DNA of 64,000 nt from Acinetobacter higginsii (GTDB lineage Bacteria > Pseudomonadota > Gammaproteobacteria > Pseudomonadales > Moraxellaceae), in the NCBI RefSeq assembly GCF_000369525.1, contig NZ_KB850072.1, forward strand, positions 1,816,625 to 1,880,624, given 5' to 3'. Both the position numbers and the translations under genes were made by a program. Below, in pieces: positions 48,454 through 58,114 of this stretch. Each line of letters starts with the position of its first letter. The first letter of the stretch is position 1. The notes under the pieces were generated by a model that was given only the letters and a program-made list of their open reading frames with translations, did not search any database and was not told the DNA's origin.

Positions 48454-48743
48454 TTAATCACTCTTTAACTGATCTTAACGACTTCTTTTATCTCTTCATA
48501 TTTTTATCTCAGCCATTCATTAATAAATTATTGCCTTACACTTGGATAAGAACTTTAGTCACTTTAAGCATCTTGCACTTTGCTAAACCTTCAATCGGTC
48601 ATCTCCTTACGCTTGATCAGAACTTTAATCGCTCTAACCCACTCATATACGACTTAAATCTATATAGAAATCACATTTAGCTACTTTTCGTGAAATTTAG
48701 ATCAAGTAAAATAAATTAAATTTTAAAATCGAGTGAATGACGG

Positions 48744-49397
48744 ATGGATACTTTAGCTACAGCAAAAACACGTTACGCCACAAAAGCTTATGATGCAGAG
48801 AAAAAAATTCCTCAAGCACAATTTGAAAAACTACTCGAAATTTTACGTTTCAGCCCTTCTTCGGTAAATATTCAACCTTGGCACTTTTTGGTTGCTGAAT
48901 CTGATCAAGCAAAGCAGCGTATTGCATCGGCATTGACTGGCAATTATGTGTATAACGCGGCCAAAGTTCTCAATTCTTCACATACCTTAGTATTTTGCAC
49001 GCGTACCGATATTTCTGCTGAATACTTAGAACAATTATTACAGCAAGATGATGTCAGTGGTCGCTTTAAAGACGAAACTGCCAAACAAGGACAACGTGCC
49101 ACCCGTTCTGGTTATGTTGAATTCTATCGTAATGAACTGAAAAATCTTCCGGCATGGATGGAAAACCAGACCTACCTTGCACTTGGGCAACTGCTTTTTG
49201 CTGCGGGTCTAGAAGGAATCGACGCAACACCTATGGAAGGGTTTGATAGAGAACTCATAAATAAAGAATTTGGTTTGGCTGAAAAAGGCTTCAAAGCCTC
49301 TGTAATTGTTGCACTCGGTTATCGCAGCGACAGTGATTTCAATGCCAAACTGCCAAAATCACGACTACCAGATGAAGTGGTTTTTACTCGCCTATAA
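48744..49397 (+). CDS. NAD(P)H nitroreductase (NfsB-like)
   Basis: A 217-residue FMN-dependent reductase starting MDTLATAKTRYATKAYDAEKK (first part), with RFSPSSVNIQPWHF for FMN binding and VALGYRSDSDFNAKLPKSR at the C-terminus, both typical of the oxygen-insensitive NfsB group. It reduces nitroaromatics and quinones. The 290 bp upstream (48454-48743) hold its promoter; nothing else was recognised there. Confidence 0.88.
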   Translation: MDTLATAKTRYATKAYDAEKKIPQAQFEKLLEILRFSPSSVNIQPWHFLVAESDQAKQRIASALTGNYVYNAAKVLNSSHTLVFCTRTDISAEYLEQLLQQDDVSGRFKDETAKQGQRATRSGYVEFYRNELKNLPAWMENQTYLALGQLLFAAGLEGIDATPMEGFDRELINKEFGLAEKGFKASVIVALGYRSDSDFNAKLPKSRLPDEVVFTRL

Positions 49398-49416
49398 CAG
49401 CACTTATTGAATGAAC

Positions 49417-49453
49417 GCCCTAATAATAACTAGTTAAACCTTATTATTAGGGC
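49417..49453. terminator. Terminator-like hairpin between nitroreductase and quinone-reductase genes
   Basis: A perfect 13-bp stem, GCCCTAATAATAA (49417-49429) with TTATTATTAGGGC (49441-49453), has an 11-nt loop and lies between convergent genes. Confidence 0.7.
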
Positions 49454-49459
49454 TTAGCA

Positions 49460-50086
49460 TTACGCATTCGTATTGATTTGAGATTGACTTAAAACCGTCT
49501 GGTCTAATTCTTCAAAGAAGACCTTCAGATCATCAGCCTGAATAAAATCTGCTTTAAATAGCATTGAGGTTTGGACATCATCAATCCCACAATAGGCAAA
49601 AATACCTTCCACGATTTGTTTGTGAATCGCTTGTGTATAACCGTGCCGATCATACCCAGATTGCGTCCCTGTTGCAGTCCCAATCAGTTTGACTGGAATA
49701 TTTTTTAGAGTACCCAATAGATTCCCCTGTTCATCGTATTTGTAGGCCCAGTCCTGACTAAATACACGTTCAAACCAGCCCTTTAAGAAAGCTGGAACCG
49801 ACCACCAATACACAGGAAAAATAAAATAAACAATATCCGCACGATCAAAGCGCGCTTGTTCAAATTGGACCTCTGCATCCAAAGCTTGACGACCACGATA
49901 AGCTTCAATATCAGAAAGCGTCATCACAGCTTGAAAACCTTCCTTATATAAATCGGCAATTTCTACTGAAACACCCTTTCCAGTTAAATCATGAGAAATA
50001 TGCTGTGCAATCTGATGAGAAAGTGATTGGGTATCTGGATGCGTTATAACAATCAAAGCATGCTGGAATTTATTTGAATTAGACAT
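49460..50086 (-). CDS. NAD(P)H dehydrogenase (quinone), flavodoxin-like fold
   Basis: A 208-residue protein from ATG 50086 (GGA upstream; the longer frame is less likely). ALIVITHPDTQSLSHQIAQ and YFIFPVYWWSVPAFLKGWFERVF are the FMN-site motifs of the NQO1/MdaB/KefF family. It performs two-electron reduction of quinones or azo compounds. It lies 78 bp downstream of the TetR gene and may be its target. Confidence 0.87.
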   Translation of the reverse strand: MSNSNKFQHALIVITHPDTQSLSHQIAQHISHDLTGKGVSVEIADLYKEGFQAVMTLSDIEAYRGRQALDAEVQFEQARFDRADIVYFIFPVYWWSVPAFLKGWFERVFSQDWAYKYDEQGNLLGTLKNIPVKLIGTATGTQSGYDRHGYTQAIHKQIVEGIFAYCGIDDVQTSMLFKADFIQADDLKVFFEELDQTVLSQSQINTNA

Positions 50087-50164
50087 AGATCCATTCCGAA
50101 TAGATGATCTACACAAGTTACCAATAGTAACTTATGCTGTCAACTCGGTTTATGATGCCTGTAA

Positions 50165-50752
50165 TTAGGTCGCTGAATAATCTTGTAAAATAACTAAAAG
50201 TGAATTTTCCATCACCTGCTGTGCAGTCAGTGCATCAATTTGATTTTTACTTGCTGCTGTCGATACCGTTTCAATCAAGCCCATGATCGCGATCGCGATC
50301 GCCTCACCCTCTTTTCCATCCAATTGAATAAATGGATGGATGCTTTGTTTAAAAATTTCTGTGAATTTTTGCTGACATTGCTGAAAATAGTTTTGCAAGA
50401 TATCACTACCAGACAAAGCAGCAATCACCAATCCAACCTCTGGACCCGTTGAGATAAAACAACTTAAATAAGCGTCGCAAAAAATATGGATGGTTTGCTG
50501 TAAGGTTTTTGCTTCAGCAGCTAAAGACCGATTAAGCTCTGCAGTCTGTTTATCATCAAACTCCTGATAAATCGAAATCAGTAACCCTTCGCGGTCAATA
50601 AAATGTCGATAAGCAATTGGTTTAGTAATACCAGCTTGCTCTGCTAAATATCCCAGAGTTAGGGCTTCTACACCCTGAGTTCGAATAATTGAACGGGCCA
50701 CCTGCAACAATTGTTGTCTGCGCTCTTCCTTACTTAGTCTCTTACCAGTCAT
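50165..50752 (-). CDS. TetR-family transcriptional regulator
   Basis: A 195-residue protein from ATG 50752, which has GGAAG 8 nt upstream; the longer frame starts at TTG. The N-terminal helix-turn-helix reads TLGYLAEQAGITKPIAYRHFIDREGL. The C-terminal ligand domain is unassigned. It probably controls the adjacent quinone reductase and perhaps itself. Confidence 0.87.
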   Translation of the reverse strand: MTGKRLSKEERRQQLLQVARSIIRTQGVEALTLGYLAEQAGITKPIAYRHFIDREGLLISIYQEFDDKQTAELNRSLAAEAKTLQQTIHIFCDAYLSCFISTGPEVGLVIAALSGSDILQNYFQQCQQKFTEIFKQSIHPFIQLDGKEGEAIAIAIMGLIETVSTAASKNQIDALTAQQVMENSLLVILQDYSAT

Positions 50753-50785
50753 AATTTTACTTCCATCAAATTTAACCAAATCGCT

Positions 50786-51643
50786 TTACATCATTGCTTT
50801 GGCTAAACACAGAACTGCAACCACACCACAGATCAATCCAATCCAGGTATAAGCTTTTAACCGTTCTTTAAATAATACGACGCCACTAAGAACACCAAGT
50901 ACCACGACAAGAATATTCATCCCAGCAAAAACAATGGCAGGGGTTTCTTTGAAAATCATATGTGCTTTGACATATAAGGCAATATTGGCAAAATTGAGTA
51001 CACCTAAAAATAAACCTGTAAAAATATTTTTAGGCTGCCAATTGGGTTGAGTAATTGCGATATAAGCGATGGATAAAATAAAGGCTGCAATAAACGTTAA
51101 ATTCAGTGTGACTGCAAACTGTAAACCTAAACTACTACTATATTTAAGTAATATATCGACAGCAGCATAACCCGCCCAAACACTAAACAAAAACAAGGCT
51201 GATTTTAAATTCATGCCTTTACTAGCCTGCTCTGTGGCCTGTCCGATAATAATCGCTAAAATCGCAATGATGCCCAGTACGACACCAATTAATTTTAATT
51301 GGCTAAACTGCTCCCCAAAAATAAAATAGGCAGCTAATAACGACAGTATGACTGCAAGCCGCTGAGCAATTTCCGTTTTCAGGATACCTGCAAATTGCAA
51401 AGACTTCGCCAAACATAAAAATATGCTGGGTAATAACACAGCTAAAATAAGAATTAACCACCAAGGGGTATGATTCAAAGAGATATGCGTAATATCGGTT
51501 TTAAACCAATAAAAACATAAAAGGCTTGCGCTCAAATAATTCCACGCAATCATTTGAAAAACATCAAATCCCTTTGCCTTTAAGTATTTCAGCAAAATTG
51601 AGACCAATACACTACAACATGCCGCAGCAACAATCATTTCCAT
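50786..51643 (-). CDS. EamA/DMT-family permease
   Basis: A 285-residue protein with ten membrane segments in two halves, including IFGEQFSQLKLIGVVLGIIAI and VVLFKERLKAYTWIGLICG, the usual repeat ends. Substrate unknown. It starts after a minus-strand hairpin terminator and lies 33 bp before the TetR gene, so the three minus-strand genes 51643-49460 may be one transcript. Confidence 0.82.
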   Translation of the reverse strand: MEMIVAAACCSVLVSILLKYLKAKGFDVFQMIAWNYLSASLLCFYWFKTDITHISLNHTPWWLILILAVLLPSIFLCLAKSLQFAGILKTEIAQRLAVILSLLAAYFIFGEQFSQLKLIGVVLGIIAILAIIIGQATEQASKGMNLKSALFLFSVWAGYAAVDILLKYSSSLGLQFAVTLNLTFIAAFILSIAYIAITQPNWQPKNIFTGLFLGVLNFANIALYVKAHMIFKETPAIVFAGMNILVVVLGVLSGVVLFKERLKAYTWIGLICGVVAVLCLAKAMM

Positions 51644-51673
51644 AGTATTTATTCTAGCTTTTTAATAGACAAA

Positions 51674-51705
51674 AAAATGCCAGTCTAGCGTGAGACTGGC
51701 ATTTT
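51674..51705. terminator. Rho-independent terminator downstream of hfq
   Basis: AAAATGCCAGTCT (51674-51686) pairs with AGACTGGCATTTT (51693-51705) and continues into a longer T tract on the minus strand. It ends the tsaE-mutL-miaA-hfq direction. Confidence 0.88.
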
Positions 51706-51724
51706 CTTAAAGATCTTCAATCAA

Positions 51725-52240
51725 TTAACGATTGTTTTCGTCTTCTTGACCATCTTCGAATTTAGTTTCGCCATCGAAGCCACCTTGATGACCAAAGCCA
51801 CCTTGACCACCGAAGCCACCTTGACCACCGAAGCCACCTTGACCACCGAAGCCGCCGCCTTGACCGCCGAAGCCGCCTTGACCGCCGAAGCCACCACCTT
51901 GACCACCGAAGCCGCCTTGACCGCCGAAGCCGCCACCTTGACCACCGAAGCCACCAGCAGCGCCTTGACCACCGAAGCCACCAGTAGCGCCTTGTGCAGG
52001 GAAGCCACCAGCAGTACCTTGAGCACCAGCAGGACGTGGGTTACGCGCAGGAACAACTGTAGAAATCGCGTGTTTATAAACCATTTGACTTACAGTGTTT
52101 TTCAACAAAACAACATATTGGTCAAATGACTCAATATGACCCTGCAATTTGATACCGTTTACAAGGAAAATAGAAACTGGAATACGTTCTTTACGGAGAG
52201 AATTTAAGAACGGATCTTGTAAAGTTTGACCTTTAGACAT
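51725..52240 (-). CDS. hfq: RNA chaperone Hfq with long glycine-rich tail
   Basis: A 171-residue protein from ATG 52240 with GGAG upstream. Residues 1-66 are the Sm core ([37 protein letters not shown]; Sm2 [10 protein letters not shown]). The next 100 or so residues are almost entirely GGFGGQG repeats ending in an acidic tip ([10 protein letters not shown]). Typical Hfq is about 80-100 residues. The long tail is characteristic of Acinetobacter and its relatives. It binds sRNAs and mRNAs. It lies about 90 bp after miaA. Confidence 0.95.
   Translation of the reverse strand: MSKGQTLQDPFLNSLRKERIPVSIFLVNGIKLQGHIESFDQYVVLLKNTVSQMVYKHAISTVVPARNPRPAGAQGTAGGFPAQGATGGFGGQGAAGGFGGQGGGFGGQGGFGGQGGGFGGQGGFGGQGGGFGGQGGFGGQGGFGGQGGFGHQGGFDGETKFEDGQEDENNR
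51772..51965. repeat. Short tandem repeats encoding the Hfq Gly/Phe/Gln tail
   Basis: Repeats of TTGACCACCGAAGCCACC and its C/G variants (18-24 bp) run through the 3' part of hfq. The copies are close enough for slippage, so tail length may vary among strains. Confidence 0.85.
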
Positions 52241-52331
52241 TTTTAACTCCAAAAAATTTTTAAATCAGCGCAAAAAAACTATCTTTATTTTTCAACTAAA
52301 AATTATAAAAAGACAGCCTGCGAATTTTGCT

Positions 52332-53276
52332 TTATCCAAAGAAGTTTCGCAAGTCTTCTTTCGCCTGCTTTATCGTCACGTAAGTTTTAAAATCGTGTAT
52401 TTCTTGCAAAGAACGTAACCATGTGTATTGACGTTTAGCTAATTGCCTCGTCGCAAAAAGGGCTTTGTTCTCCATTTCTACTTTATTTTTGAGACTTAAG
52501 TCACTTTTTAGTAAAAAATCTAAAGCTTGACGATAACCAACAGACCGCATAGACGGTAAATCATCATTTAAATCGTATTTTTTAATCAAGTCCTCTACTT
52601 CATTCAAAAAACCAATATTCCACATTTTGCTCAATCTTTGCTCAATGCGTTGATGTAATTCTAAACGATCTGGCATTAATGCGTAGTTATGAAATATGTA
52701 ACGATATGGTTGATTTTTAGGTTGTTCAGCTTGTAGTTTTGTTATCGGTTCACCCGTGATTCGAAACACTTCAAGCGCACGAATGATGCGCTGCTTATCC
52801 GATACTTTAAACTTTTCTCCTGCAACAGGATCTACCTCAACCAACTCTTCGTAGACAGATTGCCACCCCTGTTGTTCAGCTTTCTGGAGAATGGCATCAC
52901 GTATCGTTTGATCCGCATTGGGTAAATTACTTGCCAGACCTTCAAGCAAGGCTTTAAAGTACAACATGGTTCCGCCCACCAAGATTGGGGTTTTGCCACG
53001 GGCATGCATATCATCAATCAATGGGCAAACATCTTCAACAAATTGTGCTGCCGAATACACCTCTAAAGGTGTAATAATATCAATCAAATGATGTGGATAT
53101 TGCTCTTGTTCTGCTTTGGTTGGTTTCGCTGTGCCGATATCCATATCTTTATAAACTAAAGCTGAATCGACTGAAATCAGTTCGCAATTTCCACGCTCAT
53201 AAAGTTCACATGCCAATGCTGTTTTACCGCTTGCGGTAGGCCCCATTAAATTGATGACGGGCAATTGATTTGACAT
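52332..53276 (-). CDS. miaA: tRNA dimethylallyltransferase
   Basis: A 314-residue enzyme with P-loop GPTASGKT near the N-terminus, [30 protein letters not shown] and [13 protein letters not shown]. It adds a dimethylallyl group to A37 of tRNAs reading UNN codons. It lies 6 bp after mutL and precedes hfq, the conserved order. Confidence 0.96.
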   Translation of the reverse strand: MSNQLPVINLMGPTASGKTALACELYERGNCELISVDSALVYKDMDIGTAKPTKAEQEQYPHHLIDIITPLEVYSAAQFVEDVCPLIDDMHARGKTPILVGGTMLYFKALLEGLASNLPNADQTIRDAILQKAEQQGWQSVYEELVEVDPVAGEKFKVSDKQRIIRALEVFRITGEPITKLQAEQPKNQPYRYIFHNYALMPDRLELHQRIEQRLSKMWNIGFLNEVEDLIKKYDLNDDLPSMRSVGYRQALDFLLKSDLSLKNKVEMENKALFATRQLAKRQYTWLRSLQEIHDFKTYVTIKQAKEDLRNFFG

Positions 53277-53282
53277 GTAAAA

Positions 53283-55220
53283 CTACTCTCCTCGAGCAAA
53301 TAATTTATCTAATTGATGGAGTGGAAACGCACGCCAAGTTGGACGCCCATGATTACATTGGCTGGCAAACTCGGTTTGTTCCATTTGACGCAATAAAGCA
53401 TTCATTTCCGATAAACTTAACTGACGATGCGCACGCACAGCACCGTGGCAAGCCATCCCAGCGAGCAATTCATCACGTTTTTGCAATAAACCTCTCGCTT
53501 CATCATTTGGATCAAGATCATTCAGTAGTTCTGGAATAAGATTGCCAAAATCAGCCTTATGCAAAATCGCAGGGACACCACGCACAATCACTTGATCATC
53601 ACCATATTGATCGACTTCTAAGCCGAGCCGTTGCAATTGTGATTGTAAATCTTCGATACGTGTCGCTTGCATGCGTGTGATAGATACAATTTTTGGGATC
53701 AATAACTGCTGAGACGTCCAAAACTCAGGTTTATCCCATGCTGACTTCATTTGCTGCAGCAAGATACGCTCATGTGCCGCATGCATATCGACAATAATCA
53801 GGCCTTCAGTATTTTGCGCCAGAATATAAATCCCATGCAGTTGTGCGATTGCAATCCCTAAAGGAAACTCATCTACACGTGATGGAGCTTGATCATTTCC
53901 ATCTTCTGCATCTTCACGTAAAGGCGCCAAATAACTTTTAAGTGCATTATTCAACTGTGCAGAACCGTTATAACGTGGTTCTTGTGGTGTTGAATTGTAG
54001 TGCACTGCTTGTGGACGACTTTGATTAAACTCAGTCAATAAATCAGTCGACACAGCCACTTGCTGATTGACTTGAGGTTCTGCTTCTACCGTCGCACGAT
54101 GTAAATTGAATTGTTCTTGGTATTTTGGCTGTGGTTGATAATTAAAATGATCATCCGCCGCATCTGTTTTCATTGCCTGTGCTAAATCTGCACTTGCAGT
54201 CTGAAATTGAGACAAGGTTGCTTTGGCATAGTGACGTACAAATTCATGCACTTCACGCTGGTTTAAAAAGCGGATTTCATGCTTGGTCGGATGCACATTC
54301 ACATCAATATTTTCAGGATCAACTTCTAAAAATAACAAATAGGATGAATGTTGATGACCATGCAAAATTCCGTCATAGGCCATACGCAACGCGTGTGAAA
54401 TGGTTTTATCTTTAACAATACGACCATTCACATACACATATTGCATGTCAGCTTGTGCACGTGCATCCGAAGGATGTCCCAACCAGCCAGATAAGCGCAT
54501 ATTGATACTGTCTGAATCAATCCAGTACGCATTTTGGATAAATTGCTGACCCAATAACTGTTGCACGCGCTGATAGCGTAATTCACCACTGTCAGCGACA
54601 GGTAGGTTTAAACGAATATTATCGTTATGTTCTAGTACAAAACGAATATCGAAATGGGTTAAAGCCAGACGGCGAACAATTTCTTCAATATGATTAAATT
54701 CAGTGGTTGGTTTTTTTAAGAATTTACGACGTGCAGGTACATTAAAAAATAAATCCTGTACACGAATGTGTGTGCCTTTTTGTGCAGCGACCGCTTGAAT
54801 TTGTTGATGATCAAAAGCCGTACCATTCACTTCAACTTGATAGCCCACACCTTGCTCATCTTGACTACTGGTCAGAGTTAAGCGCGATACGGCTGCAATT
54901 GACGCTAAAGCCTCTCCTCGGAATCCCAGACTCACAATCGCATGTAAGTCATCAGCAGTTTGGATTTTGCTGGTGGCATGACGCATCACCGCTAAAGGTA
55001 AATCTTCTGAATGAATACCATTACCGTTATCAATGATTTCAATCAGCGTTGAACCACCTTGCGCAACACGGATAATTAGCTCCGTTGCACCCGCATCAAT
55101 TGAGTTTTCTAATAGTTCTTTGACCACAGATGATGGGCGTTCAATTACTTCACCCGCCGCAATCTGGTTAGCTAAGGCAGCATCAAGGGTATGAATACGA
55201 CGAGTTGAATCATGCGCCAT
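53283..55220 (-). CDS. mutL: DNA mismatch repair protein MutL
   Basis: A 645-residue protein with a GHKL ATPase N-terminus ([50 protein letters not shown] in parts) and a C-terminal dimerisation domain with [18 protein letters not shown] and CNHGRPTW. The endonuclease-type motif DQHA-x2-E-x4-E is present except that the last Glu is Gln ([12 protein letters not shown]). It overlaps tsaE by 11 bp and precedes miaA. It links MutS mismatch recognition to strand removal. Confidence 0.95.
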   Translation of the reverse strand: MAHDSTRRIHTLDAALANQIAAGEVIERPSSVVKELLENSIDAGATELIIRVAQGGSTLIEIIDNGNGIHSEDLPLAVMRHATSKIQTADDLHAIVSLGFRGEALASIAAVSRLTLTSSQDEQGVGYQVEVNGTAFDHQQIQAVAAQKGTHIRVQDLFFNVPARRKFLKKPTTEFNHIEEIVRRLALTHFDIRFVLEHNDNIRLNLPVADSGELRYQRVQQLLGQQFIQNAYWIDSDSINMRLSGWLGHPSDARAQADMQYVYVNGRIVKDKTISHALRMAYDGILHGHQHSSYLLFLEVDPENIDVNVHPTKHEIRFLNQREVHEFVRHYAKATLSQFQTASADLAQAMKTDAADDHFNYQPQPKYQEQFNLHRATVEAEPQVNQQVAVSTDLLTEFNQSRPQAVHYNSTPQEPRYNGSAQLNNALKSYLAPLREDAEDGNDQAPSRVDEFPLGIAIAQLHGIYILAQNTEGLIIVDMHAAHERILLQQMKSAWDKPEFWTSQQLLIPKIVSITRMQATRIEDLQSQLQRLGLEVDQYGDDQVIVRGVPAILHKADFGNLIPELLNDLDPNDEARGLLQKRDELLAGMACHGAVRAHRQLSLSEMNALLRQMEQTEFASQCNHGRPTWRAFPLHQLDKLFARGE

Positions 55221-55686
55221 TCAATTGTTCCTGCAAAATTTGAGATAAAGATTCGGATTCAGTGGTCAAGGTGACAAACCGTGTCAACTCATCATCCGAT
55301 TTTTGAATATCAATCACCACATCAGGTTTCGGAATTTCATCACCACCTTTCGATGGCCATTCAAACAAAAATAAAGCATCAGGCGTTTCTAAATAATCAC
55401 GGATGCCCATTAACTCAAGTTCATAGGGATCATTCAAACGATACAGGTCAAAATGGAAGATCTCTTTACCTTGAATAGTATAAGGTTCAACCAAGGTATA
55501 AGTCGGACTTTTGACCGAACCTTGATGCCCTAACTTTTGTAGAAAGTAACGGGTAAACGTGGTTTTTCCTGCACCCAAATCACCAATTAAATAAATAATG
55601 CCAGAGCGCACCTGTTCAGAAAGGATATGTGCAAAACGCTGAGTGTCTTGTTCATGATTTAAAGTAAATTTCACTGAAGATGACAT
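55210..55686 (-). CDS. tsaE: tRNA threonylcarbamoyladenosine biosynthesis ATPase TsaE
   Basis: A 158-residue P-loop protein with [26 protein letters not shown] and FHFDLYRL, all standard for TsaE, which works with TsaB and TsaD in t6A37 formation. The gene overlaps mutL. The amiB gene that separates these two in E. coli is absent here. Confidence 0.94.
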   Translation of the reverse strand: MSSSVKFTLNHEQDTQRFAHILSEQVRSGIIYLIGDLGAGKTTFTRYFLQKLGHQGSVKSPTYTLVEPYTIQGKEIFHFDLYRLNDPYELELMGIRDYLETPDALFLFEWPSKGGDEIPKPDVVIDIQKSDDELTRFVTLTTESESLSQILQEQLNGA

Positions 55687-55808
55687 GGCAAATAAAACAA
55701 AATTGGGATGGTGGCTATGATAACATTGCCCTGCTTTAAAGCCTAATCCATAGAAAGAAGTTGATTCTTTTTAAAACAACTCCTAAATTATTTTCTGAGG
55801 AAACTGTT

Positions 55809-56201
55809 GTGGACGAACATCGGAAACTCATTTCGAAATTTACGCATCAGCTTTTTTTATCCATCGAAAAACCTTTTGAGACAACAACTGAGCTAGAACG
55901 GCAAATTCTTGCAAGTTTTAGTTTTGGTACAATTCATGCCCAATGTTTTTTAAACCAACTCCCTGCTTTAGAGATTCATAAACTTGCAATTTTTATTTTT
56001 ACTGCAGAATTTAAATATGCACCTCAACAAGCACAAGATTTTGTAGAACATCTCATTGAAGTTGCAAGTGATAAAGAGCTTCATCCGACCACGCATGCAA
56101 TCATTCATAGAGGAATTGATGGGCACAGGCAATTCATCAACTCGGATTATGTTAATCTAAGCAAAAACATCAACGAGATACTTAATCTCATTTGTTCTTA
56201 A
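55809..56201 (+). CDS. Hypothetical protein, possibly Imm48-like immunity family
   Basis: GTG 55809 is preferred over TTG 55761 because TGAGGAAAC lies about 9 nt upstream, giving 130 residues. The protein is soluble and helical with no signal or membrane segment. Notable stretches are ERQILASFSFGTIHAQ, FAEFKYAPQQAQDFVEHLI-like (here FTAEFKYAPQQ...) and HPTTHAIIHRGIDGHRQF. The last resembles, from memory, Imm48-type immunity proteins of polymorphic toxin systems. No toxin gene is adjacent. Confidence 0.6.
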   Translation: MDEHRKLISKFTHQLFLSIEKPFETTTELERQILASFSFGTIHAQCFLNQLPALEIHKLAIFIFTAEFKYAPQQAQDFVEHLIEVASDKELHPTTHAIIHRGIDGHRQFINSDYVNLSKNINEILNLICS

Positions 56202-56239
56202 AATGCCGGACCTTAATTTTAGTGGCATCATTTATCTCT

Positions 56240-57154
56240 ATGAATCAATTCTCAAATAAAGATTTTACTCCTCCACTCATAAATGGTGTCAGTGCCAGTA
56301 AAGTCTTTTTACCTCACGATGTTTCTGCACTTACTATTTTTGATTATCTCTGCCAACACTTCCCACATATTCAGATCAGCGAATGGCAACAGCGTTTTGC
56401 CGATGAGCTGATTTATGCAGCAGATGGCAGCAAACTCACATTGGATAGCCCCTATACACCCAATACCCATATTTTTTATTATCGTTTCCTTGCGCATGAA
56501 GTGCATGTTCCGTTTCAGCATGAAATTTTATTTGAAAATGATGATCTGCTTGTCGTCGATAAACCACACTTTTTGACCATGACACCAACGGGGCAATATG
56601 TACAAGAAACCCTCTTGGTCAGACTGAAAAAACAAACAGGCTACGAAGATCTCACCCCCATCCATCGACTTGATCGAGAAACAGCCGGTGTGGTTTTATT
56701 CTGTAAAAAAGCCACCTCAAGAGGTGCGTATCAGCAGCTTTTTGCCGAACGAAAAGTGCAAAAAACCTATCATGCCATTGCAAAATATCGACCTGAACTG
56801 GATTTTCCGCAAATTTTGCAACTACATTTAGAAAAAGGTCAGCCTTTTTATACGATGCAAATTAATCCTGAAAAACCGAATAATACTGAGACTTTAATTG
56901 AACTGTTAATGCATGATCAGCAGCATGCCAAATATAAACTCAGTCCTAAAACAGGAAAACAGCACCAATTACGCGTGCATTTAAATTATCTGAATATTCC
57001 GATACTTAACGATTCTTTTTACCCTCATATTGAGCATAAAGCAGAGGATGATTTTAGTCAGCCATTGCAGCTACTTGCCAAAGAAATTTGGTTTATTGAT
57101 CCGATTCTAAATCAAGAAATGCAGTTTAGCTCTAAGCTTGAACTCACATTGTAA
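56240..57154 (+). CDS. RluA-family RNA pseudouridine synthase
   Basis: A 304-residue protein from ATG 56240; an in-frame TTG at 56192 lies within the end of the previous gene. The catalytic Asp is in HRLDRETAGVVLF, with VVDKPHFLTMTPTG and GKQHQLRVHLNYLNIPILND also characteristic. The N-terminal part looks like a short S4-type or linker region. By likeness it may be a tRNA/23S rRNA uridine-modifying enzyme of the RluA/TruC type; the target is not certain. Confidence 0.87.
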   Translation: MNQFSNKDFTPPLINGVSASKVFLPHDVSALTIFDYLCQHFPHIQISEWQQRFADELIYAADGSKLTLDSPYTPNTHIFYYRFLAHEVHVPFQHEILFENDDLLVVDKPHFLTMTPTGQYVQETLLVRLKKQTGYEDLTPIHRLDRETAGVVLFCKKATSRGAYQQLFAERKVQKTYHAIAKYRPELDFPQILQLHLEKGQPFYTMQINPEKPNNTETLIELLMHDQQHAKYKLSPKTGKQHQLRVHLNYLNIPILNDSFYPHIEHKAEDDFSQPLQLLAKEIWFIDPILNQEMQFSSKLELTL

Positions 57155-57263
57155 ATACACCGTAATGACAAAAATTCTATTTTTTCACTTCAAAAATATT
57201 GAAATTACATTGCAATGGTTTAAAATACATGACGATAACTAAAAATATTTGGTCTCATTCTTC

Positions 57264-57572
57264 ATGCGAAAAACAGAAGTTTATCAGGTTCGCCTCGATT
57301 CACAGGAAAAGAAGCAAGCTTTTGCCGTGTTTAAACAGTTGGGTATCTCCCCTGCTCAAGCCGTTCGCCTTTTCTTTAAACAAGTGGTACTCACCAAGTC
57401 GATTCCATTTGCAATTGAAAACCAGAACATCAACATGGAACAGTTATTAAAACTGCGTAAATCAAAAGCAGCAGCCAATACTGAAAACCCATCTTCTGTC
57501 GAAATTGAAGATGATCATGAAGACTTATTTGAAGAGTTGAACGCCCTTCTTGGTGAAAGTGACAAAACTTAA
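57264..57572 (+). CDS. RelB/DinJ-family antitoxin-like protein without an adjacent RelE toxin
   Basis: A 102-residue protein from ATG 57264. The N-terminus MRKTEVYQVRLDSQEKKQAF and LGISPAQAVRLFFKQVVLTKSIPF form the ribbon-helix-helix DNA-binding region of the RelB/DinJ family, followed by an acidic C-terminus. The next gene is a GNAT acetyltransferase 98 bp later, not a RelE/YafQ nuclease, so it is probably an orphan regulator. Confidence 0.82.
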   Translation: MRKTEVYQVRLDSQEKKQAFAVFKQLGISPAQAVRLFFKQVVLTKSIPFAIENQNINMEQLLKLRKSKAAANTENPSSVEIEDDHEDLFEELNALLGESDKT

Positions 57573-57670
57573 CAATGTTGCATTTATAAACAAGTTTTTA
57601 TTTTTTAAGCTGAATTTTTTTCGCTATTCTGACAGTCCTAATAAAATTATAAGTGTAAGGATGGGCAGGA

Positions 57671-58114
57671 ATGATAGTTAAGCGAGCAACAAAGGAAGAT
57701 CTTCATCAACTTGCTGTCTTGTTTGACGAATACCGTCAGTTCTACGGTGCATCATCAAATATTGATCAATCTTATCAATTTTTAAAACATCGCTTTGACA
57801 ACAAAGACAGTGTCATTTTCATTCATGTTAAAGATGACGTATTTACAGGCTTTGTACTACTCTACCTTGCTTTTTCTTCGGTGGCTTGCGAAACCTACTA
57901 TATTCTCGATGATGTCTATGTCACTCCCTCTTATCGAAAACAAGGTTCCGCTAAACAACTGATTGATACAGCGATCTTATTCGCACGGCATGAAAATGCA
58001 CAACGTATCAGCCTAGAAACGCAAAAAAATAATTATCAATCTCACCGTCTTTACGAACAAATGGGCTTTATCCAAGACAGCGAGTTCAAAACCTTCCATT
58101 GTTTTTTAAAGTAA
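57671..58114 (+). CDS. GNAT-family N-acetyltransferase
   Basis: A 147-residue protein with the acetyl-CoA motif (VYVTPSYRKQGSAKQLIDTA) and C-terminal YEQMGFIQDSEF. RLYEQMGF is a standard GNAT end. The acceptor substrate is unknown. It lies downstream of the RelB-like gene and is convergent with rsuA, with no gap. Confidence 0.85.
   Translation: MIVKRATKEDLHQLAVLFDEYRQFYGASSNIDQSYQFLKHRFDNKDSVIFIHVKDDVFTGFVLLYLAFSSVACETYYILDDVYVTPSYRKQGSAKQLIDTAILFARHENAQRISLETQKNNYQSHRLYEQMGFIQDSEFKTFHCFLK

Noticed and set aside
48441-48680. 79-codon frame overlapping the end of lpxH
   Set aside because: No ribosome site, low coding character, and most of it lies in AT-rich intergenic sequence.
51772-51965. 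Possible CRISPR-like repeat array
   Set aside because: The units are contiguous coding repeats within hfq, with no unique spacers of fixed length and no cas genes.
51721-52129. Long overlapping frames on both strands of the hfq tail
   Set aside because: They are by-products of the GGFGGQG repeat, giving low-complexity translations in every frame; the Sm core fixes the true frame.
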